From positions 79,296,641-79,360,640 of the forward strand of contig NC_090946.1 in NCBI RefSeq assembly GCF_040807025.1: a stretch of 64,000 nucleotides of DNA. Direction: 5' to 3'. Both the position numbers and the translations under genes were made by a program. The stretch is from Struthio camelus (Eukaryota > Chordata > Aves > Struthioniformes > Struthionidae). Under the pieces are notes generated by a model that saw only the letters and a list, made by a program, of their open reading frames with translations, did not search any database and was not told where the DNA came from. Positions 12,801-27,252 of the stretch are shown piece after piece (position 1 is the first letter of the stretch; every line of letters starts with the position of its first letter).

Positions 12801-15800
12801 AACACCGTTTCTAAGACAGATGAGGAGACAAGGTGTTACGCGTACCACCCATCTCCCACCGATGCAAGGGGAAAAAGGCACAGCTCCCGGTAAGATCGCA
12901 CACAGCCTTCTTACAGGTCACCTAAAACTGCAGAACGATTGAGGCACGCACAACCCAGAAAACCTGTATCCACAACCGATCCACAACCCTATCCACAGCC
13001 AAGAAAACCGGTGGATCTAAGTCGTCCTGCTAGTCTTGACTCTGATGGCAAAGTTTAGCCTACTTTTTTTTTTATGCTCTTTAAACTCAACTTCTGAGGC
13101 TAAATTTACATGCTCTGTTTATACTAGGTCTTAAAGGGAAGCATAATAAACAGCAGCTCAAATTCTGAGTTCTTCATTTAAATACTTGCCCTGACAACAT
13201 GATTTATACAGTAACAGAAGAAAGCTTTAAAACTACAGACTGACCCAGTCACATATCAAAGTTACTCTTATCTGCAGAGGAGACATGTTCAAGGAAAGCT
13301 TAACAGTGCTTAAAGCCCCCCTACAAACTGTTAATACCAGGAGGAAATCGAGACTTGTCAATAAATCCTCATGCTCCTCACTCGATCACGCTGGTACCAT
13401 TAAGCCGTGTGCCGAGCACAATCTCAGGGCTTCACGTGCCCCCTAGGTAAATATTTCCCATTCCAAACATGCCGCTGTTCCTACCATCTGCCGGGCTCCG
13501 TCTCCTCTCAGTTGCTTTACGTTAGTTAACACAGACACGCTATTTATTAAATTCCAAAACACAAGAAGTTCAGCTGCAACAGAACTTCATCTTCACCTGT
13601 TTTAATAGGTATCTTTGGAGTTAACACCTGACAAAAACGCAGCGGCAGCAGCACCAAGACTAAGCCAGCAGCACAGCTACACAACCGCACCATCAACGCC
13701 CCACAAACCCCCGTGCTTTCGTCAGGGCGAGTAACTGAGTACGTAGCTTCATATAAGCGCACGATGGGAGGGCGCACCAGGCTCCCACCGAGGCCTGACA
13801 CCACGGTCAGGCTATCCAAACAAGTTCTCATAAGATAAGGTAGGGCAGGCATCCACCACGCGGCAGCTGACGCCCCCAGAACTCCCTGGACCGTGGGAGA
13901 AAGCCCAGAGTTGGGATTAACTTGTGCTCCAGGAAAAGCAGAACGAGCAACTCTTGTTTATCCGGGGGTAAACGCACAAACCGGACAAAGCGGACTACCA
14001 CACCATAAAACCAGCCACTGTCCTACTTCCCAGCACCTTGCCACTGCCCAGGTACCCCGCAACCACAGGAACCCCAGTGCACCACCAACCCACGCAAGGT
14101 TCCACCAAAGCATAAGTACCAAGACACATGATTCATTAAATCTTAAGAAACCTAAAGACTTCTTGCAATATTCAATGGGGGAAATTATTTGGGATAAGCA
14201 CAAGCACCCCAAAAGGTAGGGCCGGCTTTTTGTTTTATACCCAGAAGGCAAAGCCACCAGGGCCAGAGGAAAACGCAAGTCCAGCGGGGCCGACGACAGC
14301 AACTGGACGCCTTCCCTTGAATTCACTGACTTCTAACACGCAAGCCTTACCTTTAAGGGGGAGAAAATAAGTACTTATCTTTACGCTACCTTCTTCCAAA
14401 CTGCCCGTAGAGGATCAAAGGTTTCTCTCTTCCCTCGGGAGAGCACGGCAGGGAAGACCACACCAAGCGAGGGCTCCTGGTGTTTTTCAGTAAGCCTGCG
14501 GCTGTCCACCTCTCTCCATCCACTATTTCCAGGGAGCCCCTGGAACTTCCAACTCCTTTCTTCATGCTGGGGCACAAGTGTGCTCTGCCCACCCCAGCAT
14601 TAACTGTTTGAGGGATATTTACCAAAAAGACTGTGTGCGTGCATGTTTAATTGGTTCCCCTTTCCTGTTCTCTCTGCAAGCAAAGACTTACTCCATCATC
14701 TGCTCTTCTGTCAGCACTATTTCTGTACAGGGGGTACTGGGAAATGATATCTCTCAAAATATGGGAAAAAAAAAATAAGCTGGAACTTCTCAGATTTTCA
14801 CAGGCTGTCACAAAGGACTGACCGGGGCAAAATTTGAGAGAGATTCAATTCAGACACTGATATTCCCAGCTTGAGGTTTTACTCACATCCCAAACCAGAC
14901 AGTGATTTAAAGAAACCAAGGTCACTAACACAGATATTCAAAAAGGCCAAAATATCCCCAGTCACATCTACAGGCACAATTCGCCAACAAGAGGCTGCAC
15001 AACTAACTACACCAACACAACAGCATCGGCAATTCTGCTGACGTTAAGGCAAAAGCGACTCCAGTACACTCGCTCAGAGCTGCGCGGTCTCTGCGAGCCA
15101 GCAAGCAATGCAGTCCAACTTCCCCACCAAAGCTCCATATCAAACACACAAGTCTAGCAAGCAAGGCACCTTTTAGCCACAGCTGAGAAGAGAATTAAAG
15201 TTCACGTTTCCAATAGTCTCAAGATGCCAATTTGATTAAAAATAAACCATACTGTTCTCACCATGGCACTGCCCAAGCGCTTCACAAATGAAGCCTTTTG
15301 TACTTTTGCTCAAGACACGACTAGAAGTTTCAATAAACCAAACAACAGGTTACCCATTAGTTTTGGCTTTGTGGGTCATACTAGAACTCGCTTTTGGCTT
15401 CTCTCTCATGTCAGCACATCACGTAAGGGCACGTTAGAGCAGGATTACACTCCGAAAATCAGAGACAAAGCTTTCGGATTGATGGCCAAAGCCAAGTTGA
15501 GATTACTAGAGCGTGAATAGCAGTTTCGGATGCAATGTGCTTTTCAAATATCAAGGGGTCTCCTCCAGCACTAGACTGCTCAGCAGCATGAGCCGATACA
15601 AATTTAAGTTAAGGCTCTCAGGTCAGAAAGTCAGAAACATTAAACATGCACAACTGCACCTGAAATCTGTTTGTGCCAGGCCCAGGGAGAGGAGGGAAGA
15701 GTCAGGCCAGCCACGTTTTGTTATTCTGATTAGCTGTCTGGAAAGTTAATAGAGGTTTGCATAAGCCAAGCTGATGGGACAGTCCATAGCAGCTTGGGTT

Positions 15801-16879
15801 TACTACACACAAAAGCCATCTACACAAGTTTAAAGCCATTATCCACCGCAACAAAGGCGGTTCCACATCTGTTGTGCTCTATTGTATAAATACATATTCA
15901 CAGTATAATCTCCACCTCAGATGCACAGAAAGCCTCTGAGCACAGCTATCTTGTGCTTCAATTGCAGGCAGATGATAGCTGAGGTGCCGAGTGCTGCACA
16001 GCCAGGGCTTGGTTTGCCCAAGGCTTCGCAAGGTTTCTTTTACCCAGTACAGGACCCTTCCTTGGGGAGGTGGTTTTCAGCCACACCAGCCCAACAGCTT
16101 GCACGTCCTTCAGCAGGGGTCACGGAGTTGCTCATCGCCCGTCTTATCCCCTCCTCGATTTGCTGACATAACTCTGCACGTCATCACTCTCCAACTCGCT
16201 TCTACCAAAAACGAGCCCACTTAGCGGTCGCAGCTGTAAGGGTATTGGGCTGTCTTACTCCAATGCAGCTTAATCCTTTTCTGACACAAGAGTAAGTTGT
16301 ACCAGCATAAGTCTGTTTATTCCGGGACATCTGCAGCCCAGCCTAGCTGGGCTCTGTTCCTTTAACTCGATTAAAGCAAGCTCTGCAACATCCATAGCAA
16401 TTACGCTGTTGACTATCCTCCGGTCAGGAATCAGGCAGAGCCTCAAACTCCAAGTGCAAAAAAAAAAATTAGATCATCTCTTAAGAAATGTTGAGGCTAC
16501 TACACCCCCTCCATCTCTTGGTATTCAATTCAGTCCCTGCAAGCCAGAAAGAGAGCAAAGCAGGTAGGAGCAGCAGCGTCTCAGCGCTCAAATTCCACTC
16601 GTGCTTTCACAGCAAGCTGCAGAGGGGGAAAGCTGGAGCGAAACCCTTTTCCTTCTCCAGTGTATACAGCAAACATTATGTCTGTGTCTCAATATACATT
16701 CCTGTATCATATATTCTTGTTTGTGTTTTAAAAATAAATGTAAAGTAAGAGGAGACACAAAGAGAAGAGGAAAAGGACTGCAGTCCAGGGTTTGGGGAGG
16801 GTTTTTTTGCCTTTGCAGACTGCTGTGAAAGCATGAATGGAATTTGAGCACAGAGAAGCTAATGCTCATTTAAAAAGAA

Positions 16880-16913
16880 GGGGGGAAACCCCCCCCCACA
16901 CACACACACACAC
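16880..16913. repeat. G6-AAA-C9 inverted repeat joined to (CA)n
   Basis: A run of six G, three A and nine C can fold into a perfect 6-bp G:C hairpin. It is followed at once by an (AC) dinucleotide run. This is simple sequence inside KTN1 intron 1. Confidence 0.85.
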
Positions 16914-17939
16914 TCAGCCCAGGTTTTTATGTACAAGAGCTGAAAACAGTCAAGGAAGAGACCTGAACGTATTATCTGCCTATATATCGCAAAAAGTTTC
17001 CTCCATACACCCTTCCACACACAGCCCAACAGCCCGTTCCTGCCCTGCCCCGTGCTACGAGAGCGAGGAGCAGAGCAGCACCCGTCCCCACGCCTGGTCT
17101 CCCCAAACAGTGACACTCCAGGTAGACTTTTGCCAAACGCCTCATCCGAGTTGCAGTGAAAAACTCCTGCAATAAGTAGCAGCGGCAACGGAGAAGCAAA
17201 GAGTACGCGACCTTGCAGGGTTAACACTGAAGCAGGTTCACATATCTGAATTTGTTCACCTTTGTACCGACACACCCCAAGCACGCACCCGCTGCTAAAA
17301 CCATCCAAGCAGCAAGCCGCGTACAGCTTAACAATGTCACACTATTGCTTCCACAAAGTTGCCGCCTACGTTAAACAAGGGCTTGCACAGACTTGGGAGA
17401 AGGGGGCGCAGAGGCCACGGGACAGAAGGAAGACAGAAAGCCTCAAAAATCAAGCAGAGAATTTGGAAGCTTTTCTGCAACCATTTATTGCAGAAATTCT
17501 CCTGCAAGAACGCATATATTAGAGTCATAGTAGGAGCATTAACCTTGCTCATATTAGAATTTCTTTAAAAAAAAAAAAGAGATATTCTTAGTACAAATAC
17601 CCAAAGAGTGACTTTATCCAGATTTATTCTTAAATGCATATTTAAGAATGAGAACAGAAGTAGTCTTCTGCCAATAAAGACAGGTATTAATTGCAAAGAA
17701 TCTCTTTAGCATTAGATTTCTTAACTATACAAAGGTTTTACTTAAGAGCGTGCCTGCAGTCCTTTACCCTGTTGCAAAAGGAACAAAGGAAAAGGAAATG
17801 ACTAATCAAAGCACCAGCACATTAATATATTTTGGGATGTGGAAAGGGAAAATTTGTAGAGTATTTTTAACATTCCCAACAGGAGAACGCACTTCCATAG
17901 GTATGCCAACCACCACGTAGTCTCAGCAGTTCTAGAGAA

Positions 17940-17980
17940 GGGGGGGGGGGGAAAGGGAGGAAAAAAAAGGGGGGGGAGGA
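17940..17980. repeat. Purine-rich G/A tract
   Basis: Blocks of G (12), AAAGGGAGG, A (8) and G (8) follow each other with no pyrimidine. Such tracts can form G-quadruplex or triplex structures and are prone to length variation. Confidence 0.85.
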
Positions 17981-20900
17981 CTTGTAATCGGAGAAGGGAA
18001 AGGTTTCTTGGAAGCGCTGCTGTCGGCAGGCGCTGCTGCGAGCAGGAGTTTCCAGGGTCCCGAGCTCTGCCGAGCGAGGGACGCCCTCACCAGACAGCTG
18101 GTGACAGATTTGGAGGAGAAGTATCTTCCCCAGGTGGAGAAGTACCCGGCAAGTCGCAGCTCACCTATACGCCGCTGCCACATCCCACACCTTTGTCAAA
18201 AAGTGTCACTCTCCGTCTTCCTCCTGACACCCTCTCCATGTGAAGAGGGGCTGGGCAGCTGGCAAAACATCCCTCCTTCAAATCTCTCTCCACAGTTACT
18301 CGGCCACAACACCTACACAAGCCAAATATATCCACCAGTGCCTCGGTGCAACTGGATTTAGCAGTTCCTTGTTACGCAGTGCTCCCCGACCAGCTGCCCA
18401 CGCTGCAAGCTCTTTGGGGCGAGCACGGTAACAGATTTGCTCAGCACGGCGAGGCAGAAACCTATTGTGATAAACCCCAAATTACACCTTTCAAACCCAT
18501 TCTTAAAAGGGGTCCAAACCAATTGATCTAGCAACAGCCTGCAACGGTCGTGCGCGCGCTGGGATGACGGAGCACAAGAACATCGCCCGCTCGGTGAGAA
18601 GGAGCTGGACGGCTGCCTGTCTGCCCCACTGCAATTGTTCCTCTGCTTCATAATTAAGGAAAACAATTTGCCTTTTTCTAATGGCCAAACACCAAAAGAC
18701 CTGCTACAGTTAAGCCATTTTTAAATGCTAAACCGGAAGCTACCCCTGAACCGACGACTGTAATCGGTCAGATCCCTATAGCTCTAGCGCTGTTCGACAC
18801 AAACATGGAGAAGCTAGTACTTAGCGCTCCTGCAAGGGGATCCGCGCTCAGCCGTCCGATGCGCAGCTAGAGGCCTGCGGCTGAGGCAGGTCTTTGCCCT
18901 GGCATTGCAGCACGACAGCCCCGGCCGTTCCAGCAATGAGATTTTCCTATTATTTCTGTTCAGTCTGCTGTTCTGTACGACTGCACAAAGGGATTGGACC
19001 GCTGACAAAAAAAAAAAAAAAAGTGCTTCGTTAACCTTTCAGTGACTCAGCGATGCTATTGTTGAAATAACGGACAAAAGGACAGGCTGATAGCAGACGG
19101 ATGCTCTCATCTATTTGAGTTCCTAGAGAAAAATTTGATTGACCTACCTACCTGGGAAACAGGCAACAATTTAAAGGAGAGTTGTTAACAACTCAGGGAA
19201 AACACAAATCTTACCTGATTGTGCACCATATCAAATCTAGATCCTTTCCTGCGGTTTTCTCTACCCACCCCAAGTTTTAAGGCACTATTTACCGCACAGA
19301 TTATGTCTGAACAGTTGAGCGATTTTGGTTTTCTTTATAGGAAAAGAAAACGGGACCGTTGCATCAAAATTACTGTTGATGTGGCATGACCTAGCTAAAT
19401 TAGAGCATCAGAAAGCAGTATTTGAAACAAGGCTGCTATATCCCATTATCAGACTGGACCCTCTATAATTCTGCAGCTCAAAAGGCAAATGGAATCAACA
19501 GGTAAGATCTCCCCCCTTCTCACCACACACCAGGGAGGGGGGGAAAGCAGAAAAGTTTCCACCTTTTAAACAAATTTTGCACAGTGATAACAAGTTTTAG
19601 AATATGCCAAGAGTTTAAAACTCACCAGGGATATACGGCTGTTTCTCAAACCCAAGTTTTTAAAAGGACAGCTTCAGTACAGGCTGGACTACGGGCAGAC
19701 GGCAGACTTGACATACAGTAGACAAGAGTTCCTTTAAGTTGACCGAGGCATCATAAATAGATATAACATCAACATGCATTGCATAGCTACCAAACTAGGA
19801 ACTCGCGAGCTACGAGTATTGCGAGTTTTCCCCTCGCCTGGAATTGCCCTCCCCACCCTCCACGCAGCTCCGGACGCGCAGCTGGGCAGGCTCCGCACCG
19901 GCGTGGCTATTTTTGCTTGTTCAGACTCGATGTCTAGAAAGGTCTCCATATGGTTAACACCCCTGGCCACGCAGCAGCAGACAGACTCCTGTTCACAACT
20001 CCTGCCGTTTAGCTACGGGGGTGAACCAGAGCCCCAGGAGCGCAGGGAAGGTGGTTTGATGGATACCAAGAGGCCTCTACCAGTCTTCTGCTAGTAGCAG
20101 TCAATGGGTTTTAATCCTTATTCCCATTATTAAAAAAAGATACCTGCAAAAGAAGCTTGGCTTTATTATGACTGTGCATTAAATTTAAAATGAATCACCA
20201 GATTAAAATACAGCTCATGCCATACTTATAAAACCCTCTGAATACGGAGGATTTGTAGAGGTTTCATTCAGGATTGAATTTGGGCTGCAGAAGTTTCTGC
20301 TGATGATGGTGCATTGCCTACAATGCTGATGGTCTGACCTTCTGATCCAGCATGAATTTGCAGCAGCTGAAGGCTGAGCAGATTCCCATCTCTAAGACAG
20401 CCACATTAGATATGAGTTAGGGTCTGACTGCTCCGTAGCCAAGCCGTCCTTTAAAATTTATCCGAAAGCTTGTACTAGGCACAGAGAGAATTGTACCTCC
20501 ACATCTAAGCTAGGTGCCTTGTGCTATAGATCATTGTACAGTTGATGCTCTTCAAAACGTTAGTTAAAAGTTTCAGAAAGGGTGGGGGGAATTTTTCTTT
20601 AAAAGCAGTCCTTATATACAACAATGGTAGCAGCATACAAGGTACCCCAGTGTATTTCAAAGCATAAAATGCGTAAGCTGGAAGTTTTCACTCTTAATTT
20701 AGAAGCACAAAATGAAGTTCAAGGAACGGCTGAACCGTGGCAGTCGTCTCCCTGCTGAAACAGGTTAAGCATTAAGGAGGCTCTCCATCCCCCTGCAAGA
20801 CATGGCTTGTAGCCCATTTATCAAGGGCAGCATTAAGGGCTCGCGTCACCTTCTATCCGAAACGCCAACAGCATGCTGCAGGGACCTCGCTGTCTACTAC

Positions 20901-23900
20901 AGCTCCACCGAGATACCGCCCTTTTGATTTTCACAGAGGATGCCTGCTCCGAAGCAGTAACATCACACGCTCCTGTCCACGAAGTTTCCTTTCACCGAGT
21001 TAACCTCCATCTGCTTCATTTACCTAACTGCTGAAGGCTCTTGTACGTAAGAGTGTTATACAGACTCCATACCATCAGCAAGTGGACCCTTCAGGGGTCC
21101 TTCAGGGGACCCTTCAGGGATTTGGACAGGCACTTTCAGGAAGTCTTGGGCACTCAGCAATCAGCGAGGTGTTTCTGCCAGCTTCAAGGAGATGCTCGCA
21201 TCTTAACTTAAACACCCTGAGCAGCAGGCTATGCTCCCCTCCAGCACCAGGGATGAGACTCCAGCTCCTCCAGAGTTACTTAATGCACTTGAGTTGCACC
21301 TGAGCCATGCTGTGAAGGAGCTTTCTTTGGCCACCTGCCTCACAGGGCGGCTGGTTCCCCAATGAATGAGGTTTGCTGACATTTCTTTGAGCAGCAGCCC
21401 AGCAGGCCTTGCAACAGCTCTTATCTAGACTGGGCACAGCTCACTGCATAACCCCAAATACAGCACGGCTCAGGAATGGGAGGGAAGGAAGAGGCCCATA
21501 ACATACTCGCACACAAAGAACCCCCAAAAAGTGCTTCTCTAAGGATCTCCTGGTTTTCCCCACCTGTGACCATAAGGACCAACCTTCTAGGAGTTTCTTA
21601 AAGGACTTCAAACATGCATTTCACTGTTATTAGAATTTTACCTTGAATTCAAATCAGTACCCCAACATCCTCGAGTTCCTCCCCACCCCCAAAAAATGGC
21701 CTGATAAAACACACATACACACACAAAGAGAACAGTCAGCTTTACTGATCAACACGCAAATTTGAGCTTCAGCTTTCTGTAAGATCTGAACTTGAGATCG
21801 TGCCAAGTGATTCAAAAAAAAAAAAAAAAGCCTAAAAAAATGCTCCACAATAGAAATTCAAAGCAATTTAGGTCATTTCTTTCATGCTTCCCTGGGTTCT
21901 CACTCCCCTTGCTTTACTGTCCCACAATCTGCTCCTCCTTCAGCAGGCAAAAATTTAACAGGTATTTTGTTACAACTACACAGATCCAAACTTACTTGCC
22001 TCCGACTCTGGTTATATGTTTAATCATTTCTTCAGAGGTCTGCAGTGGGGATGGGAGTAGCTAAGAAATAACTTAGAAACACGCACATCATACCTGACAC
22101 CAGAAAAATTCTTCCGTTGACATGGAAGCCAAAAGCTTTAACAGCATGGAAGAAATGAAGAAATTGGGGTGGGGGGCATGGAAAAGCAGGCTTGCAATGG
22201 AAACTTCTTACCCGGAATTTTCGCAAGTTTAAGTCCTTTGTAACATAACCCATTAGCTAACACTTTTCATATGGCTGAAACTGCAGACCACATTATATAA
22301 GCTGTAATTGTACCTCTGCAACCCTCCCTTCTGCAGCGCAGCATTCTGCATCTTACTGAATCCACGTGTTGAAGTACACAGAGGTGAAAAAAACAAACGT
22401 ACCTATTCAGCCCATAATTGGCCTGATATACTACCAGCCGTACACAGAAAGTCTAGCTTTTTGCACTAGGCTCTAAGCCATTAAAAGGTACTTTTTAAAA
22501 ATCTGTTTTTACATACACACTAAGCTGTAAAGAGGTTTACTAAATTTAGCACGCAACCCAATCCTACCAGTGGTGTATCATAGGCTATGGATATGGAAGT
22601 GACCTTATGTGAAGGTAGGGGGTGAGGAGCGTAGGTACTTCCCTGTTCAGTTGCTGCGGGAAAGTCCACCGCATCCAGTAAAATGCTACCACACCCTCCA
22701 CAAGTTCTTGGAGAATTGGTAGTTTCCCAGATTTTGAGATGTTACCTCTGCCTCTCTTCTTGACAATGCTTTTCACTGTTCACACGAGGGTAGACTCAGC
22801 AAGGATATCTTCTCAGCAAGTATCAGGGCTAATGACAACTCCCTGGTCACACTTTGAACTTGGAGAAGTGAAGCTCTGTTGAACCTCCCTAACCACCATC
22901 TCCACTGTTATAAACGCAAAACAAGGCGGCAGAGGCCAAGGGAAAAAAACAGCACAGTCCTTTATCAATCCTTCACAGCTAAAGGCACGCGTTCCCAACA
23001 GGCATTTACACAAGCAAAGGTTAATAGATGTGACCGGGTATATAGCACTCACCCGCAAATCCCATTTTTGGGGAGCTTCCCAACGTCACATCTTGGCCAG
23101 AGAAGAGGTGTGCCAAGTCTCCCCAGAGCAAGGGGAGCCCCCTTCCAGCCCCAGTGGAAAGGGCCCTTCCTACCACAGCACTGCTAAGCTCAGGTTCTCA
23201 GATGTGAAAGTGCCCCTTCAAAGAGGGGAGGGAGAAACATCACTTTCTGGGACCAGGCTTAGCCTCCTACCCACAACACAGCAGGGACTCTGAGAGGAAG
23301 ACAGACACAGAAATAGCTATAGTCACTGGAGAAGTTTCCTATCCGCCCACCTAGCGAGCTCAAGGCGGCGTTCCCCAGCGGCTAGATCATGAACGGGACC
23401 CTGGAGAACGTCATCAGCCACTGGTCTGCTGGTGACCTTTTCCATCTTACATCACAGGCACTTGCCTTGACTTTTCCTCCTACTAAATGGAGATAAGCGC
23501 CTCCGTCCTTCACACACGCTTGGGCACGTGAACAGCATTGTGCAAGAATCAGGTAGGGGCGTGGAGGCAGGCAAAAGGCAGGTCCTATTAAAAGAAATAC
23601 AGAGGATCTGCAAAGTGGTGAAAGTGGTACTAGGGAATTCTGTGCAAGTACAGCCGAGTCAGTGGCTTTAAATACTTCTGCCACCGAGTACTGAGCACAA
23701 GGGGCATGGGAACTGTTCACTTCCTCTGACGAGCTGGCTTTCTTTTTCTGTTTGTTTTTTTCTTATTGAATACAGATTTTTCTACTTAAAATTCTACAAC
23801 AAACAGGCTGAGAAAAAGCAGCTGTAGCCAGTGGCCAGAGATTAATCCAGCAATACTAAAAGTATCAGCTGACTGACATTACAGGCTCTCTTATCAGTCA

Positions 23901-24930
23901 CTCATAATGCAGTCCAACCCCGGCGCTCTCCCTGAAGACCTGCACCTTGTGCAATAGCTTAGTCATCATCTTCCTTGACAGCTACGCACTTGCAAATACA
24001 TTACGAGTCCACTCAGATTTTCCTGTAAGCAGCAGGATCCCTTCAATATACTACAAGGATGAAGGCAAGCAGCACTACACCGTGCTGAGGAGGAGAAAGC
24101 TTTCTCATAATGACTGAAAGGAGTTAAGAGTTGCTGCTTGCATCTCCTAGACTCAACACCTTCCTTCCTGTATGTTTGCAGATACCCAAAAGACACCTTT
24201 CCACATCACACACAGGAACAAGATATCCTAAAACGTCACACACACACACCCCAAAAAAAAAAAAAGAAACCACACACATGCACCCTACTTACCATTTTAA
24301 GACCACATAGGTGAACATAAATACTAGAAATGCAAAATTAAGCCAGCGCTCCTTGCGCAAAATATGCTAGGGAGGATGGGGAGGAGGAGGGAAAAGAGTT
24401 TGGGGAGCAAAGGAAAAGGATCCCAAAATAATACTCTGTGCAGAGGCTCCATTTGCATTGCTCTAGTGGGTGACGCAGCTGAGCAAGAAATCACGAATGC
24501 AGCTGCTCACTGGAGCGACTGAGGTACTTCCCCTCTGCAGGACACGAGAACTGAATTGTTTTTGGAAGTGTCATGAATCACAGGCATAAATATACTAGGC
24601 CTTAAAAGCCTCCAACAGCCACGTAATTCTGAAGTCAAGCTCTATTTTCCCAGGTCATTCAACAAGCGCTCCATGAGCGGGACACCAGTCAGATGGGTTG
24701 ACAAGGTTGACTATTCAATTAATACACACAATCCAAAACAAAACAACTCATGTTTTGCAGCGCAACACTAAAATACCTCCTCTGGCACCACAGGAGAAAT
24801 AAGCACTGCCCAGTACTCTATTTATTATTAAACTATGACCTGAAGGAAACCAGAGGTTCTGCTGCGTTTCCTCACTTTTTACAGCATAAGAGGACAGAGA
24901 TGGTTTTCTGCAAGGGGGGGGGATCAGTTA

Positions 24931-24990
24931 GCATCGTGCGAGCTGTTCTTAAGCCGAGCAGCAACGTGCGAGCTGTTCTTAAGCCGAGCT
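24931..24990. repeat. 30-bp tandem duplication
   Basis: Two adjacent copies of a 30-bp unit (24931-24960 and 24961-24990) share the core CGTGCGAGCTGTTCTTAAGC and differ at only a few positions. It lies immediately after a G8 run in KTN1 intron 1. It looks like a recent two-copy slippage or duplication. Confidence 0.9.
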
Positions 24991-27230
24991 GATGATTTGC
25001 AGGATTGTCTGGCTCGGAGCGGATGCAGACAATGCAGCACAGACAGCAGGATCAGCAGTCTTGCATGGGAGGGTGCCAGCCCCAATCTTTCCTGCAGAGC
25101 TTAAGGTGTGCAAATAACTCCAGCAGAAGAAAGGAGACCTTGCCTTGCCAAGCGATAAGATCGCTGCAAATCAGTGAACTTTGTAGCTGCGCCTTGCCTC
25201 TGCATAAGGCAACAGGCTCCACTTCCCACCCGGTGGGAAGGCACTGGCTTCCAGGCACCAGGAAATCACTGCACCGCACTCACTACTCTCTGCAAGATTC
25301 AATGGGAAACAGTCAAAACCTGCAAGCAGAAGCACTGCTTTGCACAATTTACTATTTTGTTTACCAAACCATAACAAAGGACGACCGAAAATCCTGTCAA
25401 CCTGACAAGGACAACAGGAGTTAGCCGTTAATGCTAACGGAGGACAACACCATTTATAACAGGGATTATTACTGCAAGAAAATGAGTGGCTTGCCAGCAT
25501 TACTAACGTACAGACACTTTCTCTGGGTTGTAGTGCAACCTCAGTGATCTACAAACAAAGATGACATTTACTTTGAAGAGAAAAATGCTATTCTCATAGA
25601 CAAATCTCCTCGGGGAGAAAAGGGGAAGCAACTTCATCTACTTCTCCTGTTCAGTAATAGGAACTTAGAGCTGCCCCCTTTGATAAACCAGGTAGAGACA
25701 AAGAACTTTAAAAGTGTATAACATTACAAAAAAAAAAATCTGTATTCATGTTTAATAATTTTACTTCTGGTTAGCACAGAAGCCTTCAGTTTTGTCCCCC
25801 TTCTCCTTCCCATCCCCCACACACTGCACAGCAAAATTAAAGCCTGAAGCTCCTAATCCACTTCTCCGCACCTTATAGTTGCAAGAACAGGAGTCCATAT
25901 TCTTCATATGTATGCTAGAAATAAATCAAAGAAGCGACTTTCCAGAGTTTTCATATCCATATATACAACTGAAACCATCTCCTTCCCTTCGCTTGCTGGA
26001 ATAGCCAAGAGATTTATTAAAATTCACCTTTAGTTAAACGGCAAGCATTAAAAAGGATCATGAGATTTGCATACTTCAGCATCTCAGATTATTACAGTTT
26101 CCACACACGTTATTTCCCCTTCCAACATCCCATCAAACTTCAATTAAAGAATGCCCATATTAGTTGGATTTGGGTACTTCCTGCACTAACGAGATGCTGG
26201 AGCATCCAGGCTGATAACGCAGCAAGGCAGCAGAACTGATGCATTCACAGCAGATCTCTGTTTAACATTGTTGTACTGACGGAAAATGCACCAAGCCCGC
26301 ACTGTGCCTAGTACCTATATTTAGGGCCTAAGTTGACCTGAGAGTGCCCCCATAAGCTCATTTATTAAGATTCACTTATTCATTCTCGTATAATCTAATT
26401 AGACTGCAGCGCTCCCGCACGCAGGCAGTGACGGCGACCACGAGAGCAGGAGTTCAAACCCCAGGAACCTGGCACAGAGGCGGCTTGGGTTCCCTCCTGG
26501 AAAAGCCCAGAGGGATCACACCAGTTGCAGGTGCCCGCACGCTGTCTAGCTGTTTGATGCAGCACCCGGCTCCGCTCTGCCAGTCCCCCTTGCCAGCTAA
26601 AGGCCAATTCTTAAACTGGCACGCAGTCCAGCACGCTGTACATATCAGCTCCCCGCTCTTTGGGAATAAAAGCCCCAGCTAATGCCACAGTGGGGGAAGA
26701 ACTGGGAATCCTATTCTCAGATGAGGCCCGGAGCAACAGGCACAGGCGCATTCCCAAATCAGAGACCACAGGCATCAACCCAGAAAAGCAGCACCAGTGA
26801 GCCCCATTTTATGAAGGCACTTTACAAGGCTTCATTCCAGCACAGAATAAGAAGTTTTCAAAACTCAGGAGTATCCTCCTCTCCTCCATCTAGCTTTATT
26901 TCAGACAGGCTAACAGGAAGAAGCTTGCAAGTCTTGAAAAATAAATACTAGGAAGGGTTTTTTTGATTTTTTTTTTAAAAGGCATTACGTGTTTATTTCT
27001 TTTGGACATCTTGTCTAACGATGGGAGAAGAAACGGATTCCTAAGGTTCACGATCTGGTAATTCTCCATCCTATCACCTCCATAGTTTAGGCACAGTCAT
27101 TAACAGCAAGTGATTTATCTGTTCCAGATGATCTTTAGCCCAGCAACTCGCTGCCTCGCTAGCCTAAAACAACCACCCCATAAACGTCAGAAAGGTTGAG
27201 GGCTTAGAAGGAGCAAAAAGAGCAAAGAGG

Positions 27231-27252
27231 TCGAGAGCCAGTAGGCTCTCGA
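27231..27252. repeat. Perfect 9-bp inverted repeat, 4-nt loop
   Basis: TCGAGAGCC (27231-27239) and GGCTCTCGA (27244-27252) are perfect inverted copies around a 4-nt AGTA spacer. It sits in KTN1 intron 1. The function is unknown. Confidence 0.85.

Noticed and set aside
26395-26480. Possible second tRNA (GAGTTCAAACCCC word)
   Set aside because: The B-box-like word is imperfect and no acceptor or anticodon stem forms around it.
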